From Streptomyces sp. SDr-06 (GTDB lineage Bacteria; Actinomycetota; Actinomycetes; Streptomycetales; Streptomycetaceae), in contig NZ_QOLA01000010.1 in assembly GCF_003324565.1 (NCBI RefSeq), forward strand, positions 186,001-250,000: DNA of 64,000 nucleotides. Direction: 5' to 3'. How positions within the stretch are numbered: the stretch's first letter is position 1; each line of letters opens with the position of its first letter. Shown in pieces: positions 1-8,414 of this stretch. The notes beneath the pieces were generated by a model. It made no database searches. It was not told the origin of the DNA and saw only the letters and a program-made list of their open reading frames with translations. Position numbers and translations under genes: made by a program.

Positions 1-66
1 GTCAGAGAGCCGTATGTCCCGCATCAAGACTGGTCGCGGGGCGATGCCGCCCCGCCCCGGCGGGCT

Positions 67-72
67 TACGGT
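67..72 (+). promoter_or_regulatory. -10 element, leaderless promoter
   Basis: TACGGT lies exactly 6 nt before the ATG at 79, so transcription would start at or next to the start codon. No convincing -35 is seen. A 6-bp GC hairpin (CCCGCC at 51-56, GGCGGG at 59-64) sits just upstream and could be the terminator of a preceding gene. Confidence 0.5.
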
Positions 73-78
73 GCGGCC

Positions 79-626
79 ATGGGTCGAAGAATCAGTTACT
101 CGGCGAGGAATCAGGCGGTGCCGCCCCAGTCTGTCTCCTACGACATCACCTGGCCGGGCGAGGCCCGCTCGGCCGTCGGCTACGGCACGTTGCTCTTCGT
201 CCTGCTGACAGCGGTCGACGCGGCTGCGGGCACGCTCACCGATGTGCGCGCCGCACTGTGGCTGATCCTGGGCGCCCTGCTGTTCGCCGTGCTCTGGCCG
301 GCCCGGGTGTCCGCCGCCCCCGGCCTCCTCGTCTCGCGGGGCCTGTGGCGCGAGTCCGGCGTCCGCACCGACCGGCTGGTCTCGGTGCGCTGGTCCAACG
401 GCGTCGCGCAGCGCCTGGTTCTGCGCGACGCCGACGGCAACCGGGCGGAGATCGACCCGCGGGTGCTGGTCGCCAATCCCCGCTCTGGGCCGTGGTCGAC
501 ACCGACGCCCACACCAGCATCGAGCGGGGCACTCTGTGCTGCGGCGAGACCGCCCTGCGCCAGATGGCGACCCGCGTCGACGGGGAAACAGCCCGTGCTG
601 TGTTCAAGCTCTCCGGACTGGAGTAG
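79..626 (+). pseudogene. small membrane protein, frameshifted in a C run
   Basis: This is a two-helix membrane protein of unknown function. Residues about 35-53 and 60-77 form a hydrophobic hairpin, followed by a basic, PH-like soluble part. The reading frame starting at 79 is coherent to the proline at 478-480. The sensible continuation (PLWAVVDTDAHTS, ending KLSGLE at 626) is one frame back, starting at 480. Restoring one C to the run at 478-481 rejoins the halves into about 182 residues. Without it the first frame reads an unlikely Pro/Ser-rich tail to 666. This is either a recent pseudogene or a sequencing error. The ATG at 79 is supported by the -10 element spaced for leaderless transcription. 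Confidence 0.6.
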
Positions 627-701
627 GCATTTGGTCTTGCTTTGTGGTGATTTCCTGGAATTTTGACGGCCTCTTAACGGCCAACCTGCTGTCCCGTTTC
701 T

Positions 702-707
702 TACGCT
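702..707 (+). promoter_or_regulatory. -10 element, leaderless promoter
   Basis: TACGCT ends 6 nt before the GTG at 714. TTGACG (663-668) and TTAACG (674-679) lie upstream, but their spacing is too long for a standard -35. The position argues for the GTG start over the internal ATG at 762. Confidence 0.5.
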
Positions 708-713
708 CACGCC

Positions 714-2747
714 GTGTTCAAAGTGACCGGCGTCCTCAAGCGCCTCGTGATCGGCCGTGCCATGCGCAGCGAGGAGCTGGGTGAGACCCTGCTCTCCAAG
801 CGGCTGGCTCTGCCGATCTTCGCCTCCGACCCTTTGTCGTCCGTGGCGTACGCGACGCAGGAGATCCTGCTCGTCCTGACCCTCGGCGGTTTGGCCTACC
901 TCCATTTCACGCCGTGGATCGCGGCCGGGGTGGTCGCGCTGATGGCGGTGGTGGTGCTCTCCTACCGGCAGGTCGTGCACGCCTACCCGAGCGGCGGCGG
1001 CTCCTACGAGGTGGTGTCCACCAACCTCGGCCCTTCGGCGGGGCTGGTCGTGGCCGCGTCACTGCTGGTCGACTACGTCATGACGGTCGCCGTGTCGGTC
1101 GCGTCCGGCGTCGACAACATCATCTCGGCCATCCCGTCACTGGCCGAGCACCGCGTACTTCTCGCGCTCGGCTTCGTCGCGATCCTCACCGCGATGAACC
1201 TGCGCGGGGTACGCGAGTCGGGCCGCGCCTTCGCCGCCCCGACCTACCTCTTCATCGGCGGCGTGATCATCATGGTCGCGACCGGCCTGGTCCGGTACGT
1301 GCTCGGGGACGCCCCGGTCGCCGAGTCGGCCGCGTACGGCATCCACCCGGAGGCGTCCAGCGCCCACCTGACCGGGCTCGCCCTGCTCATGCTGGTGCTG
1401 CGCGCCTTCTCCAGCGGCTGTACGGCGCTGACGGGCGTGGAGGCGATCTCCAACGGTGTGCCCGCCTTCCGCAAACCGAAGTCGAAGAACGCGGCGTCCA
1501 CCATGGCGGCGATGGGCATCATCGCCGTGGTGATGTTCGTCGGCGTCACCACGCTCGCCATCGTCGCCAAGGTCCACATCACCAACAACTCCTGCCAGTT
1601 GACCGGCATCAGCGGCAACTGCGACACCTTCACCCAGAAGACCGTGATCGCCCAGCTCGCCTCCGCCGTGTTCGGCGGTGACCACTCCATCGGCTTCTTC
1701 TTCATCCAGGCCGCCACAGCGCTCGTCCTCATCCTGGCCGCGAACACCGCCTTCAACGGCTTCCCGCTGCTGTCCTCGATCCTGGCCCAACACCGCTATC
1801 TGCCGCGCCAGCTGCACAACCGGGGTGACCGGCTCGCCTTCTCCAACGGCATCCTGGCCCTCGCCATCGTCGCGGGCGCCCTGCTGTGGGCCTACAAGGC
1901 GGACGTCACCAGCCTCATCCACCTCTACATCCTCGGCGTGTTCACCTCCTTCACCCTCTCCCAGCTCGGCATGGTGCGGCACTGGAACCGCGCCCTGCGC
2001 ACCGAGCCCGACCCCGCCACCCGGCGCCGCCACCAGTCGGCGCGGGTGATCAACTCGCTGGGTGCCGTCGTTACCGCCCTGGTCCTGGTCATCGTGCTGA
2101 TCACCAAGTTCACCCAGGGCGCCTGGCTCGCCGTGGTCGCCGCGGTGCTCCTGTGGGTCATGATGCGCGGCATCCGGCGCCACTACGACCGCACCGCCAC
2201 CGAACTGGCGGTGACCGACCCCCGCGACGAACTCGTCCCACCCTCACGGGTGTTGGGGGTCGTGCTCGTCTCCACCATCCACAAACCGACCCTGCGCGCC
2301 CTCGCCTACGCCCGCGCCTTCAAGCCCTACCGGCTCGAAGCCCTGACGGTCGCCGTCGACAAAGAGGCAACCAACGACCTGCAGCAACGCTGGGCCGAAC
2401 TCGACGTCAACGTCCCTCTGAAGGTCCTGGCCTCCCCCTACCGGGAAATCACCAAGCCGGTCGTCGAATACGTCCGCACCATGCGCCGCGAGAGCCCCCG
2501 CGACGTCGTCGCCGTCTTCATCCCCGAGTACGTGGTGGGTCACTGGTGGGAAAACCTCCTCCACAACCAGTCCGCCCTCTGGCTCAAGAGCCGTCTCCTC
2601 TTCACCCCGGGCGTCATGGTCACCAGCGTCCCCTGGCAACTCACCTCCGCCGCCCACGCCGACCACCCCGCCGCCCGCGCCCCCGGCTCCGTCCGCCGCG
2701 GCGAACCAACAGCCGCCCACCACGAACACCCACCCGCCCGTGGCTGA
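714..2747 (+). CDS. APC-superfamily permease, KimA-like
   Basis: This 677-residue integral membrane transporter has about 12 hydrophobic segments in residues 35-480, followed by a soluble C-terminal domain (about 500-640). The N-terminus (KRLxLPIFASDPLSSVAYATQEIL) and the architecture, an APC core plus a USP-like cytosolic tail, match the KimA-type potassium/proton symporters better than plain amino-acid permeases. Substrate is therefore inferred: potassium is most likely, an amino acid is possible. The extreme C-terminus is Pro/Ala/His-rich and disordered. The GTG start is chosen because the -10 element sits 6 nt upstream. No long leader or riboswitch precedes it. Confidence 0.8.
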   Translation: MFKVTGVLKRLVIGRAMRSEELGETLLSKRLALPIFASDPLSSVAYATQEILLVLTLGGLAYLHFTPWIAAGVVALMAVVVLSYRQVVHAYPSGGGSYEVVSTNLGPSAGLVVAASLLVDYVMTVAVSVASGVDNIISAIPSLAEHRVLLALGFVAILTAMNLRGVRESGRAFAAPTYLFIGGVIIMVATGLVRYVLGDAPVAESAAYGIHPEASSAHLTGLALLMLVLRAFSSGCTALTGVEAISNGVPAFRKPKSKNAASTMAAMGIIAVVMFVGVTTLAIVAKVHITNNSCQLTGISGNCDTFTQKTVIAQLASAVFGGDHSIGFFFIQAATALVLILAANTAFNGFPLLSSILAQHRYLPRQLHNRGDRLAFSNGILALAIVAGALLWAYKADVTSLIHLYILGVFTSFTLSQLGMVRHWNRALRTEPDPATRRRHQSARVINSLGAVVTALVLVIVLITKFTQGAWLAVVAAVLLWVMMRGIRRHYDRTATELAVTDPRDELVPPSRVLGVVLVSTIHKPTLRALAYARAFKPYRLEALTVAVDKEATNDLQQRWAELDVNVPLKVLASPYREITKPVVEYVRTMRRESPRDVVAVFIPEYVVGHWWENLLHNQSALWLKSRLLFTPGVMVTSVPWQLTSAAHADHPAARAPGSVRRGEPTAAHHEHPPARG

Positions 2748-2777
2748 CCACTTCGTCCACGGTTGAGGTTTGGGCGT

Positions 2778-2819
2778 GCAGGCCTGGCGGGCCAGCTGGC
2801 ACATGTGCCGGAGGCCTGC
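2778..2819 (+). terminator. nested palindromic terminator
   Basis: GCAGGCCT (2778-2785) pairs with AGGCCTGC (2812-2819). Inside lie two further perfect palindromes, GCCAGCTGGC (2791-2800) and GGCACATGTGCC (2798-2809). There is no T run, as is usual in high-GC actinomycetes. It lies 30 bp after the permease stop. Confidence 0.5.
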
Positions 2820-2915
2820 CTGGCGGGCACGAGCTCGGTGCTCTTCCTGCGGGGGGACTCTCCGACGGACTACGACACGCACCTGGACGTCGACTTCACC
2901 GTGCCGACCTGGGGT

Positions 2916-2929
2916 TTCCCCTAGGGGAA
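2916..2929. repeat. 14-bp perfect palindrome TTCCCCTAGGGGAA
   Basis: A perfect palindrome about 100 bp upstream of the serine hydrolase start. It could be a regulator binding site. Nothing in the sequence identifies the protein. Confidence 0.35.
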
Positions 2930-2981
2930 CGGGCCTCGTCGCTCACCCCTGTTCACGATCATCGGGGCTCCCCCGCCGACC

Positions 2982-2987
2982 TACACT
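2982..2987 (+). promoter_or_regulatory. possible -10 of serine hydrolase gene
   Basis: TACACT would give a transcript with a leader of about 40 nt before the ATG at 3032. A small inverted repeat (CTGAA 2986-2990, TTCAG 2997-3001) overlaps it. No good -35 is visible. Confidence 0.3.
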
Positions 2988-3031
2988 GAAGCAACTTTCA
3001 GCCAGTCCGACACAGATGAGGCCCTCACTAC

Positions 3032-4183
3032 ATGTCGCACCGCAAGGCCGTCGCTGCCTCCGCGCTTCTTGCCGCCGCACTGCTCGTTCCCGCCGCCACT
3101 CCCGCCATGGCGGCCGCACCCGACGCCGGTGCCGACCGGGCCGCGCTCCAGCAGGCCCTCGACGCCACGGTGGCCGCCGGTGTACCCGGGGCTGTTGCCG
3201 AGGTGAGAGACGGGCGCGGGGTGTGGCGTGGCAGCAGTGGCACTGCCGATCTGGCCAGTGGGCGTGCCGCCCATGCCGGGGATCGTTTTCGGGCCGGGAG
3301 CGTGACCAAGACGTTCGTGGCGACCGTCGTGCTGCAGCTGGTGGCCGACGGCAGGGTGAAGCTCGACGACGACATCGAGCGACAGCTGCCGGGGGTGGTT
3401 CCCAACGGCGCACACATCACCGTGCGGCAGCTGCTCAACCACACCAGCGGACTGGCCAACTACACCGACGTACTGCTGGGCAAGCACGACCCGGTGCGGG
3501 ACGCGCAGAAGGCCACCTACACGCCGCGCCAGCTCATCGCTCTGGTCGCCGACATACCCAACCGCCCCGCGCCGGGCACGACTTGGGAGTACTCCAACAC
3601 CAACTACGTTGTCCTCGGACTGCTCGTCGAGCACATCACCGGCCAGTCGCTCGCGCATGAGATCGACCACCGTATCGTGCGGCCCCTGCACCTGAAGGCC
3701 ACGTCCTTCCCGACCTCCCCGAGCGTCCCGGGTCAGCACCTGCACGGTTACGAATGGCTCGAGGGCAGGGGTACGGGTGCCGCACCCACCGACCTGACCG
3801 AGTTCAGCCCCGCCGCGTACTGGGCCGCCGGGACGCTCATCTCCACCACGCACGACCTCAACACCTTCTACAAGGCGCTCCTCGACGGCCGGCTGCTGCC
3901 CGACCGCATGATGAAGGAGATGCGCACCCTGCACCCCATGGACGCGAAGCGGCCCAACCGCTCGTACGGCCTCGGTCTGGAGAGCAACGGCACCACGTGC
4001 CCGTCCGAGAAGCCGGTCGTCGGACACACCGGAGAGGTCGTCGGGTACCAGACCTTCAGTTTCACGTCGGCGGACGGCAAGCGGCAGATCACCCTGTCCG
4101 TCAACACGGGCCTGACCATGACCGACGCTGAAGGGACCGCCGCGACGAAGATGCTCTCCACCGCGTTGTGCCGCACGGCGTAG
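3032..4183 (+). CDS. secreted serine hydrolase, class C beta-lactamase / DD-peptidase family
   Basis: A 383-residue exported enzyme with an N-terminal signal peptide (hydrophobic residues about 9-24, AMA-type cleavage site). The fold's active-site motifs are in order: S90-V-T-K93 (nucleophile SxxK), Y187-S-N189 (YxN) and H332-T-G334 (H/KTG). These define the D-alanyl-D-alanine carboxypeptidase / class C beta-lactamase / esterase family that acts on the envelope or outside the cell. The sequence does not say whether it cleaves peptidoglycan stems, beta-lactams or esters. GAGG upstream of the ATG is a weak ribosome site. It is convergent with a second, unrelated serine hydrolase. Confidence 0.85.
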   Translation: MSHRKAVAASALLAAALLVPAATPAMAAAPDAGADRAALQQALDATVAAGVPGAVAEVRDGRGVWRGSSGTADLASGRAAHAGDRFRAGSVTKTFVATVVLQLVADGRVKLDDDIERQLPGVVPNGAHITVRQLLNHTSGLANYTDVLLGKHDPVRDAQKATYTPRQLIALVADIPNRPAPGTTWEYSNTNYVVLGLLVEHITGQSLAHEIDHRIVRPLHLKATSFPTSPSVPGQHLHGYEWLEGRGTGAAPTDLTEFSPAAYWAAGTLISTTHDLNTFYKALLDGRLLPDRMMKEMRTLHPMDAKRPNRSYGLGLESNGTTCPSEKPVVGHTGEVVGYQTFSFTSADGKRQITLSVNTGLTMTDAEGTAATKMLSTALCRTA

Positions 4184-4207
4184 CGTCCCCACCACCCGCG
4201 GATTCCA

Positions 4208-4253
4208 CCCATCCCCTTCGACGCGGCGCCTGCGGCGTTCGTGAGGGGATGGG
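4208..4253. terminator. bidirectional terminator between convergent genes
   Basis: CCCATCCCCT (4208-4217) pairs perfectly with AGGGGATGGG (4244-4253). A smaller stem (ACGC 4221-4224, GCGT 4235-4238) sits in the loop. It lies between the stops of two convergent hydrolase genes. Confidence 0.65.
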
Positions 4254-4300
4254 CGTCGTACGAGTCGCCTACGGGCCCGACGCCGTAGCGGCGGCCGTGC

Positions 4301-5545
4301 TCAGGGCTGCCGGGTCAGCAGGTGGAAGGCGGCCCGGGTGACGGCCTGGCCACGGGCGACCACCGTGGCCAGGTCCAGGGCGGTGTCGGGGTCGGACACC
4401 ATCAGGCTGGTGGCCAGGGCCCGGCCGTCCGCGGCGCGGGCCAGGTGATTGAGGGTCAGTACGCCGGGCTCGCTGCCCGGCTTGGACCACACGGTCGGGA
4501 ACCGGGAGACGTCCAGGTTCAGGCCGCCTTCGGTGTGGGAGAGGGCGCGGCCGATCTCCGGCTGGTCGAGCCGCAGTAGGCCGCACAAGGCGCGGCAGAT
4601 ATCGGCCGGCGAGGCGAACCACTCGATGCGGTCGATGTCACGCGGTTCGGTCCACGGCTGTGACGTGTCGGGCAGCGGGAGGCGCTCCATCTCCTCGATC
4701 ACCGTGGCACGTTCGGGCGCGGGAGCTGACCGGTATCGGTGCGCGTACGCAGGGACGTACTTGAGCTGGAAGAACGCCCGGGTGGTCAGCAACGGTGCGT
4801 TCACCGCGGGCCGCTGATGGCCGAACAGTTCGAACTGCCGGGACACGGCTTCCCGGCCGAGCCGCCGGATCAGGTGGTCGGTGGCGGTGTTGTCGCTGAC
4901 GGACATCATGGCGTCCGCGTACTCGGCCAGGGTGAGCCGGTCGCCGGCCGGGCGGCCGAGCAGGATGCCGGAGGCCGGCAGGCTTTTGGCGTCCTCGCGG
5001 ATGGCCAGTCGTTCGTTCCAGGACGCCCGGCCCTCGGCGACGGCCAGCCCGAGCGCGCCCAGTACGTACAACTTGAAGCCCGAGCCGATCGGGCGCAGCG
5101 TGTCCGGCCCACGACCGTGCACGATCCTGCAGTCCTGCGGGGTGATCTCGGCGGCGGCGAAGGACACCCGTCCGGGAAGGGCGGCCAGATCGTCGTCGAG
5201 TTCGGCCCACGAGGCCGGTGCTGCCTGCTCGGCGGTCATCGCCACGTCATCGATCCGGCCGCTCGGGTCGATGCGCACGGTGAGCAGGTGCTCGCCGCCG
5301 TCTCCCCGCACCCGTGCCTGGGCCCGGTCGGGTCGGGCGGACACCGGGCTGGTGACCACGAGGGGCCCCATCGCGGCCGCGACGGCGTTGAACCCGGCAG
5401 GCCCGCCGCTCGCGTCCAAAAAAGCCGGGGCCACACGGGCGCACAGCTCGTCCTCCGCTATCGGCGCCCTGGCCAAGGCAGCCGCCAGCCAGCCCAACTG
5501 CTCGGCGGCGTCGGCCTGCGTTGTCCCTGTCGTCTGCTCGCTCAC
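4301..5545 (-). CDS. class A beta-lactamase-like serine hydrolase, cytoplasmic form
   Basis: A 414-residue protein with the class A layout: S155-G-F-K158 as the SxxK nucleophile and S217-D-N219 as the SDN motif, then K-P-G (in VWSKPGSEPG) where KTG is expected. The first 110 residues form an extra N-terminal domain resembling the nuclear-transport-factor-like domain found in Streptomyces relatives. No signal peptide is visible, so it may be an intracellular esterase or amidase rather than a true beta-lactamase. The GTG at 5545 is preferred over upstream codons because a GGGGGAAG ribosome site precedes it. It is divergent from the winged-helix regulator with 93 bp between them, which suggests that regulator controls it. 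Confidence 0.75.
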   Translation of the reverse strand: MSEQTTGTTQADAAEQLGWLAAALARAPIAEDELCARVAPAFLDASGGPAGFNAVAAAMGPLVVTSPVSARPDRAQARVRGDGGEHLLTVRIDPSGRIDDVAMTAEQAAPASWAELDDDLAALPGRVSFAAAEITPQDCRIVHGRGPDTLRPIGSGFKLYVLGALGLAVAEGRASWNERLAIREDAKSLPASGILLGRPAGDRLTLAEYADAMMSVSDNTATDHLIRRLGREAVSRQFELFGHQRPAVNAPLLTTRAFFQLKYVPAYAHRYRSAPAPERATVIEEMERLPLPDTSQPWTEPRDIDRIEWFASPADICRALCGLLRLDQPEIGRALSHTEGGLNLDVSRFPTVWSKPGSEPGVLTLNHLARAADGRALATSLMVSDPDTALDLATVVARGQAVTRAAFHLLTRQP

Positions 5546-5602
5546 TGCTTCCCCCGTCCGATCAAGGGGCCCGCGGCCCCATTGAATCCACAAATGGAAA
5601 CA

Positions 5603-5632
5603 TTACCGTGTCCGGAATCAAACTGCTAGCCT
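5603..5632 (+). promoter_or_regulatory. leaderless promoter of winged-helix regulator
   Basis: TTACCG (5603-5608), an 18-bp spacer and TAGCCT (5627-5632) end 6 nt before the ATG at 5639. The promoter lies inside the 93-bp divergent region shared with the class A-like hydrolase, where the regulator could act on both genes. Confidence 0.45.
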
Positions 5633-5638
5633 GTGCCG

Positions 5639-6217
5639 ATGAGTTCAGCCGACCTGCTGCTGCACCCGGTCCGTCTGCGGATCGTGCAGGCATTCCTCAA
5701 CGACCGCGCCCTCACCACGAACGACCTGCGCGACGAACTGTCCGACGTCGCACCGACCACGCTCTACCGCCACGTGAGCCGCCTGGTCGCCGGCGGTGTC
5801 CTCACGGTCGAGGCCGAACGCCGCGTCCGCGGCACCGTCGAGCGCACCTACGTTCTGCGGATGAGCGCGGCCAGCCTCGGCCTGGACCACATCCAGGCGA
5901 TGACCGCCGAGGACCATCGCCAGGCCTTCACGGCCTATGTCGCCGGTCTGCTCGGCGACTTCGACCGCTACCTGGCCCGGGGCGACGTCGACCTGCTGCG
6001 GGACCAGGTCGGCTACAGCCTGGCGGCCATGTGGCTGGACGACGCCGAGTTCGCCGAGCTCCGCCGCGAACTGGCCCGCGTACTCGCGCCCCGCCTCGCC
6101 AACCCGCCCGCACCGGGCCGAACCCGCCGCATCTACGCCCGCGTGCTCCTCCCCGGGGACAACGGATCCGGGGAGCACCGGACGCCGCCCTCGGAGACGG
6201 ACGCTCCCGCCTCCTAG
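5639..6217 (+). CDS. winged helix-turn-helix transcriptional regulator
   Basis: A 192-residue regulator. Residues 1-75 form an ArsR/PadR-like winged helix (LLLHPVRLRIVQAFLNDRAL, then TTLYRHVSRLVAGGVL as the recognition helix). The remainder is helical and probably serves for dimerisation. No cysteine metal site is present, so it is not a classical metal sensor. The ATG at 5639 is chosen over the GTG at 5633 because TAGCCT lies 6 nt upstream. Divergent arrangement with the hydrolase at 4301-5545 suggests local control. The ligand is unknown. Confidence 0.75.
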   Translation: MSSADLLLHPVRLRIVQAFLNDRALTTNDLRDELSDVAPTTLYRHVSRLVAGGVLTVEAERRVRGTVERTYVLRMSAASLGLDHIQAMTAEDHRQAFTAYVAGLLGDFDRYLARGDVDLLRDQVGYSLAAMWLDDAEFAELRRELARVLAPRLANPPAPGRTRRIYARVLLPGDNGSGEHRTPPSETDAPAS

Positions 6218-6539
6218 TGCTCCGGCTTCTACGCGAACGCTTCAGCCGTCGGTACGTCAGCCGACCGAGCAGGTGAACGGCACCCCCGCGGGACAACTGG
6301 CCCGCGGCCGACGCACCTCCCAGGGCGCCATGGTCCGCGTCACTCAGCCAGTCCTCGCGATGGGCGCCGCGAACCGGCGACCGCCTGAGCGGCGTGCCCG
6401 GTCAGGCGGTCGGTGCCCCGTGCGATCCGAACCCGTCGGACTCCTTCGTCCATGACCCGTGGGGCGAGCAACTCCTCCCTCCACGGGCGTACGCCTACAG
6501 GGGGACTCCGCGCGGGCGGACGGCGGCTACGCTCCCGGC
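6218..6539. other. intergenic region with a possible terminator
   Basis: No convincing gene. A 7-bp perfect stem (CCGCGGG 6286-6292, CCCGCGG 6301-6307, 8-nt loop) could terminate the regulator transcript. The downstream end holds the -10 of the sensor kinase. Confidence 0.4.
6528..6533 (+). promoter_or_regulatory. -10 element, leaderless promoter
   Basis: TACGCT ends 6 nt before the GTG at 6540 and supports that start for the kinase. No clear -35. Confidence 0.45.
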
Positions 6540-7730
6540 GTGGATCAACCGATGCCGTCCCCTCCGTGGCTGAGGCGGCTGCCGTCGCCGGTGTGGTCGG
6601 CGCTGTATTGGTGTGCCGCCGCTCTGTTCGCGCTCCTGCTGTCCGTCACCACGACGAGTCGGATGGCACCTCCGCCGGCTCACCAGTCTGTCTTCGTGAA
6701 TGCCCTGCCCCGGGAGGCGGCGGCCATAGTGGCAGCGATGGCCCTGGGATGGGCCCGCCGCCGGCCGCTGCCGGTGTTCGGCGTGCTGTTGGCCGAATCG
6801 TGCGCGGCGGCCGCGGTCGGTGCGAAGACCTGGCCGTTCTTCCTGGTGACGGCCATCCTGGTCGGCTGTCTCGCGGCCACGCGGCCGCGCCCGACCGCCG
6901 TCGTGGCCGCCTGCGTTGAACTGACCGTCTGGCCCTGCCAGTGGTGGGCCATGGACCACGGCCGGGAGGCTCTCAGCGACGCGGTCAGCATGATGGCCGC
7001 GCTCGCGGCGACGGTCGCCATCGCCTGGCTGACCGGCAACTCGGTACGCCAGCAACAGGATTACGCCCGGGCACTGCGCACCCAGGTGCTCACGGCCGAG
7101 CGCCTGCGGATCGCCCGGGAGGTGCACGACACGGTGGCGCACAGCATGGGCGTCATCGCGATCCAGGCCGGCGCGGCAGCCCTGGTCCTGGACGCCCGAC
7201 CGCAGGACGCGCGCAAGGCGCTCGCCGCCATCGAGACCACCAGCCGCGAGACGCTGGCCGGACTGCGCCGCATGCTCGTCTCGCTGCGCCGAGCCGACGA
7301 CGACACGGCAACGCGGCCCGTGGCAGCGGGCCTGGAGGCCGTCGACCGGCTGGCCGAGACGACCGCTGACGCCGGGGTGCGGGTCGAGGTGCACTGGCAG
7401 GGCGAACGGCGGCCGCTGCCACCCGAGGTCGACATGGCCGCCTTCAGGATCATCCAGGAGTCGGTCACCAACACGGTGCGCCATTCCGGCGCCCGGCATT
7501 GCCAAGTGTGCGTGGACTACGGGGACGAGGAGTTGGCTATCGAGATCACCGACGACGGGTGCGGGGCCGACCGGGCCGGCGGACGAGCAGAGGTGCGAGC
7601 CGGTGCCACGTCGGGGTCAGGACTCGGGATAACCGGCATGCGGGAACGGGTCGCCTTGCTGCATGGCCGCTTCAGCGCGGGCGCCAGGCCCGAGGGCGGC
7701 TTCCGAGTGGCGGCGAGGCTGCCGGTATGA
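6540..7730 (+). CDS. two-component sensor histidine kinase, NarL/DesK type
   Basis: A 396-residue membrane sensor. Four or five hydrophobic segments fill residues about 18-170 with very short loops, so the signal is probably sensed in the membrane. A HisKA_3 dimerisation helix follows with the phospho-acceptor H196 in REVHDTVAHS. The ATPase domain shows the N box (QESVTNTVRH), the ITDDGCG G1 box and a Gly-rich GSGLGITGMRER. The stop overlaps the start of the response-regulator gene (ATGA at 7727-7730), so the pair is translationally coupled. The cognate signal cannot be read from the sequence. Confidence 0.9.
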   Translation: MDQPMPSPPWLRRLPSPVWSALYWCAAALFALLLSVTTTSRMAPPPAHQSVFVNALPREAAAIVAAMALGWARRRPLPVFGVLLAESCAAAAVGAKTWPFFLVTAILVGCLAATRPRPTAVVAACVELTVWPCQWWAMDHGREALSDAVSMMAALAATVAIAWLTGNSVRQQQDYARALRTQVLTAERLRIAREVHDTVAHSMGVIAIQAGAAALVLDARPQDARKALAAIETTSRETLAGLRRMLVSLRRADDDTATRPVAAGLEAVDRLAETTADAGVRVEVHWQGERRPLPPEVDMAAFRIIQESVTNTVRHSGARHCQVCVDYGDEELAIEITDDGCGADRAGGRAEVRAGATSGSGLGITGMRERVALLHGRFSAGARPEGGFRVAARLPV

Positions 7731-8383
7731 CGACCCGAGTGGTTCTGGCCGACGACCAGGAACTGGTGCGCGCCGGACTGAGCATGGTCATCACGGGTCT
7801 GCCCGACCTGGACATCGTGGGCGAGGCCGCAACCGGAGCCGAAGCGGTCCACCTGGCCCGTGAAGTCCGGCCCGACGTCGTGGTGATGGACATCCGGATG
7901 CCCTCCATGGACGGCATCGAAGCCACCCGGGCCATTACCGCGGATTCCCCGACACCACGCGTCCTCATCCTCACCACCTTTGACGACGACGAGAACGTCT
8001 ACGCCTCGCTCCGCGCCGGGGCCAGCGGGTTCCTGGTCAAGGACATGGCGCTGACGGACATCATCGCGGCGATCCGGGTGGTCGCGGTCGGAGACGCCCT
8101 GATCGCGCCGAGCGTCACCCGCCGCCTCATCGAGGACTTCGCCGGGCGCCCGACGCCCACCCGGCACCCTCGGCGGATCGACGGCATCACCGGCAGGGAA
8201 CGTGAAGTGCTGACCCTGGTCGGGCGGGGCTTGTCCAACTCCGAGATCGCCCAAGAGCTCTTCATCGGGCCCGCCACCGCCAAGACACACGTGGCGCGGC
8301 TGCTGACCAAGCTCCAAGCCCGCGACCGCGTCCAACTCGTCATCGCCGCCTACGATGCGGGCCTGGTGTCTCCGTCCGGCTGA
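7727..8383 (+). CDS. LuxR/NarL-family response regulator
   Basis: A 218-residue partner of the kinase, overlapping it by the ATGA junction. The receiver domain (1-120) has the acidic pair D9-D10, the phospho-acceptor D55 in VVMDIRMPSMDG, a Thr in LTTFDDD and the Lys of FLVKDM. The C-terminal LuxR helix-turn-helix (about 150-210) begins TGREREVLTLVGRGLSNSEIA. It is expected to bind DNA as a phosphorylated dimer. The neighbouring esterase gene, convergent downstream, is a possible but unproven target. Confidence 0.92.
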   Translation: MTTRVVLADDQELVRAGLSMVITGLPDLDIVGEAATGAEAVHLAREVRPDVVVMDIRMPSMDGIEATRAITADSPTPRVLILTTFDDDENVYASLRAGASGFLVKDMALTDIIAAIRVVAVGDALIAPSVTRRLIEDFAGRPTPTRHPRRIDGITGREREVLTLVGRGLSNSEIAQELFIGPATAKTHVARLLTKLQARDRVQLVIAAYDAGLVSPSG

Positions 8384-8414
8384 GCCGACGGGAACGAGGA
8401 CACCGCGCACGGTC

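Noticed and set aside
600..713. Possible c-di-AMP riboswitch before the KimA-like permease
   Set aside because: The interval is too short, no conserved ydaO core is seen, and the -10 element abuts the start codon.
180..980. Long open frames opposite the permease and many other genes on both strands
   Set aside because: They are antisense or out-of-frame shadows typical of GC-rich DNA, rich in Arg/Gly/Pro with no family motifs.
2770..3660. Open frame running from the intergenic region into the serine hydrolase gene
   Set aside because: Its C-terminal half is out of frame with a clearly real enzyme and the rest is Arg-rich low-complexity.
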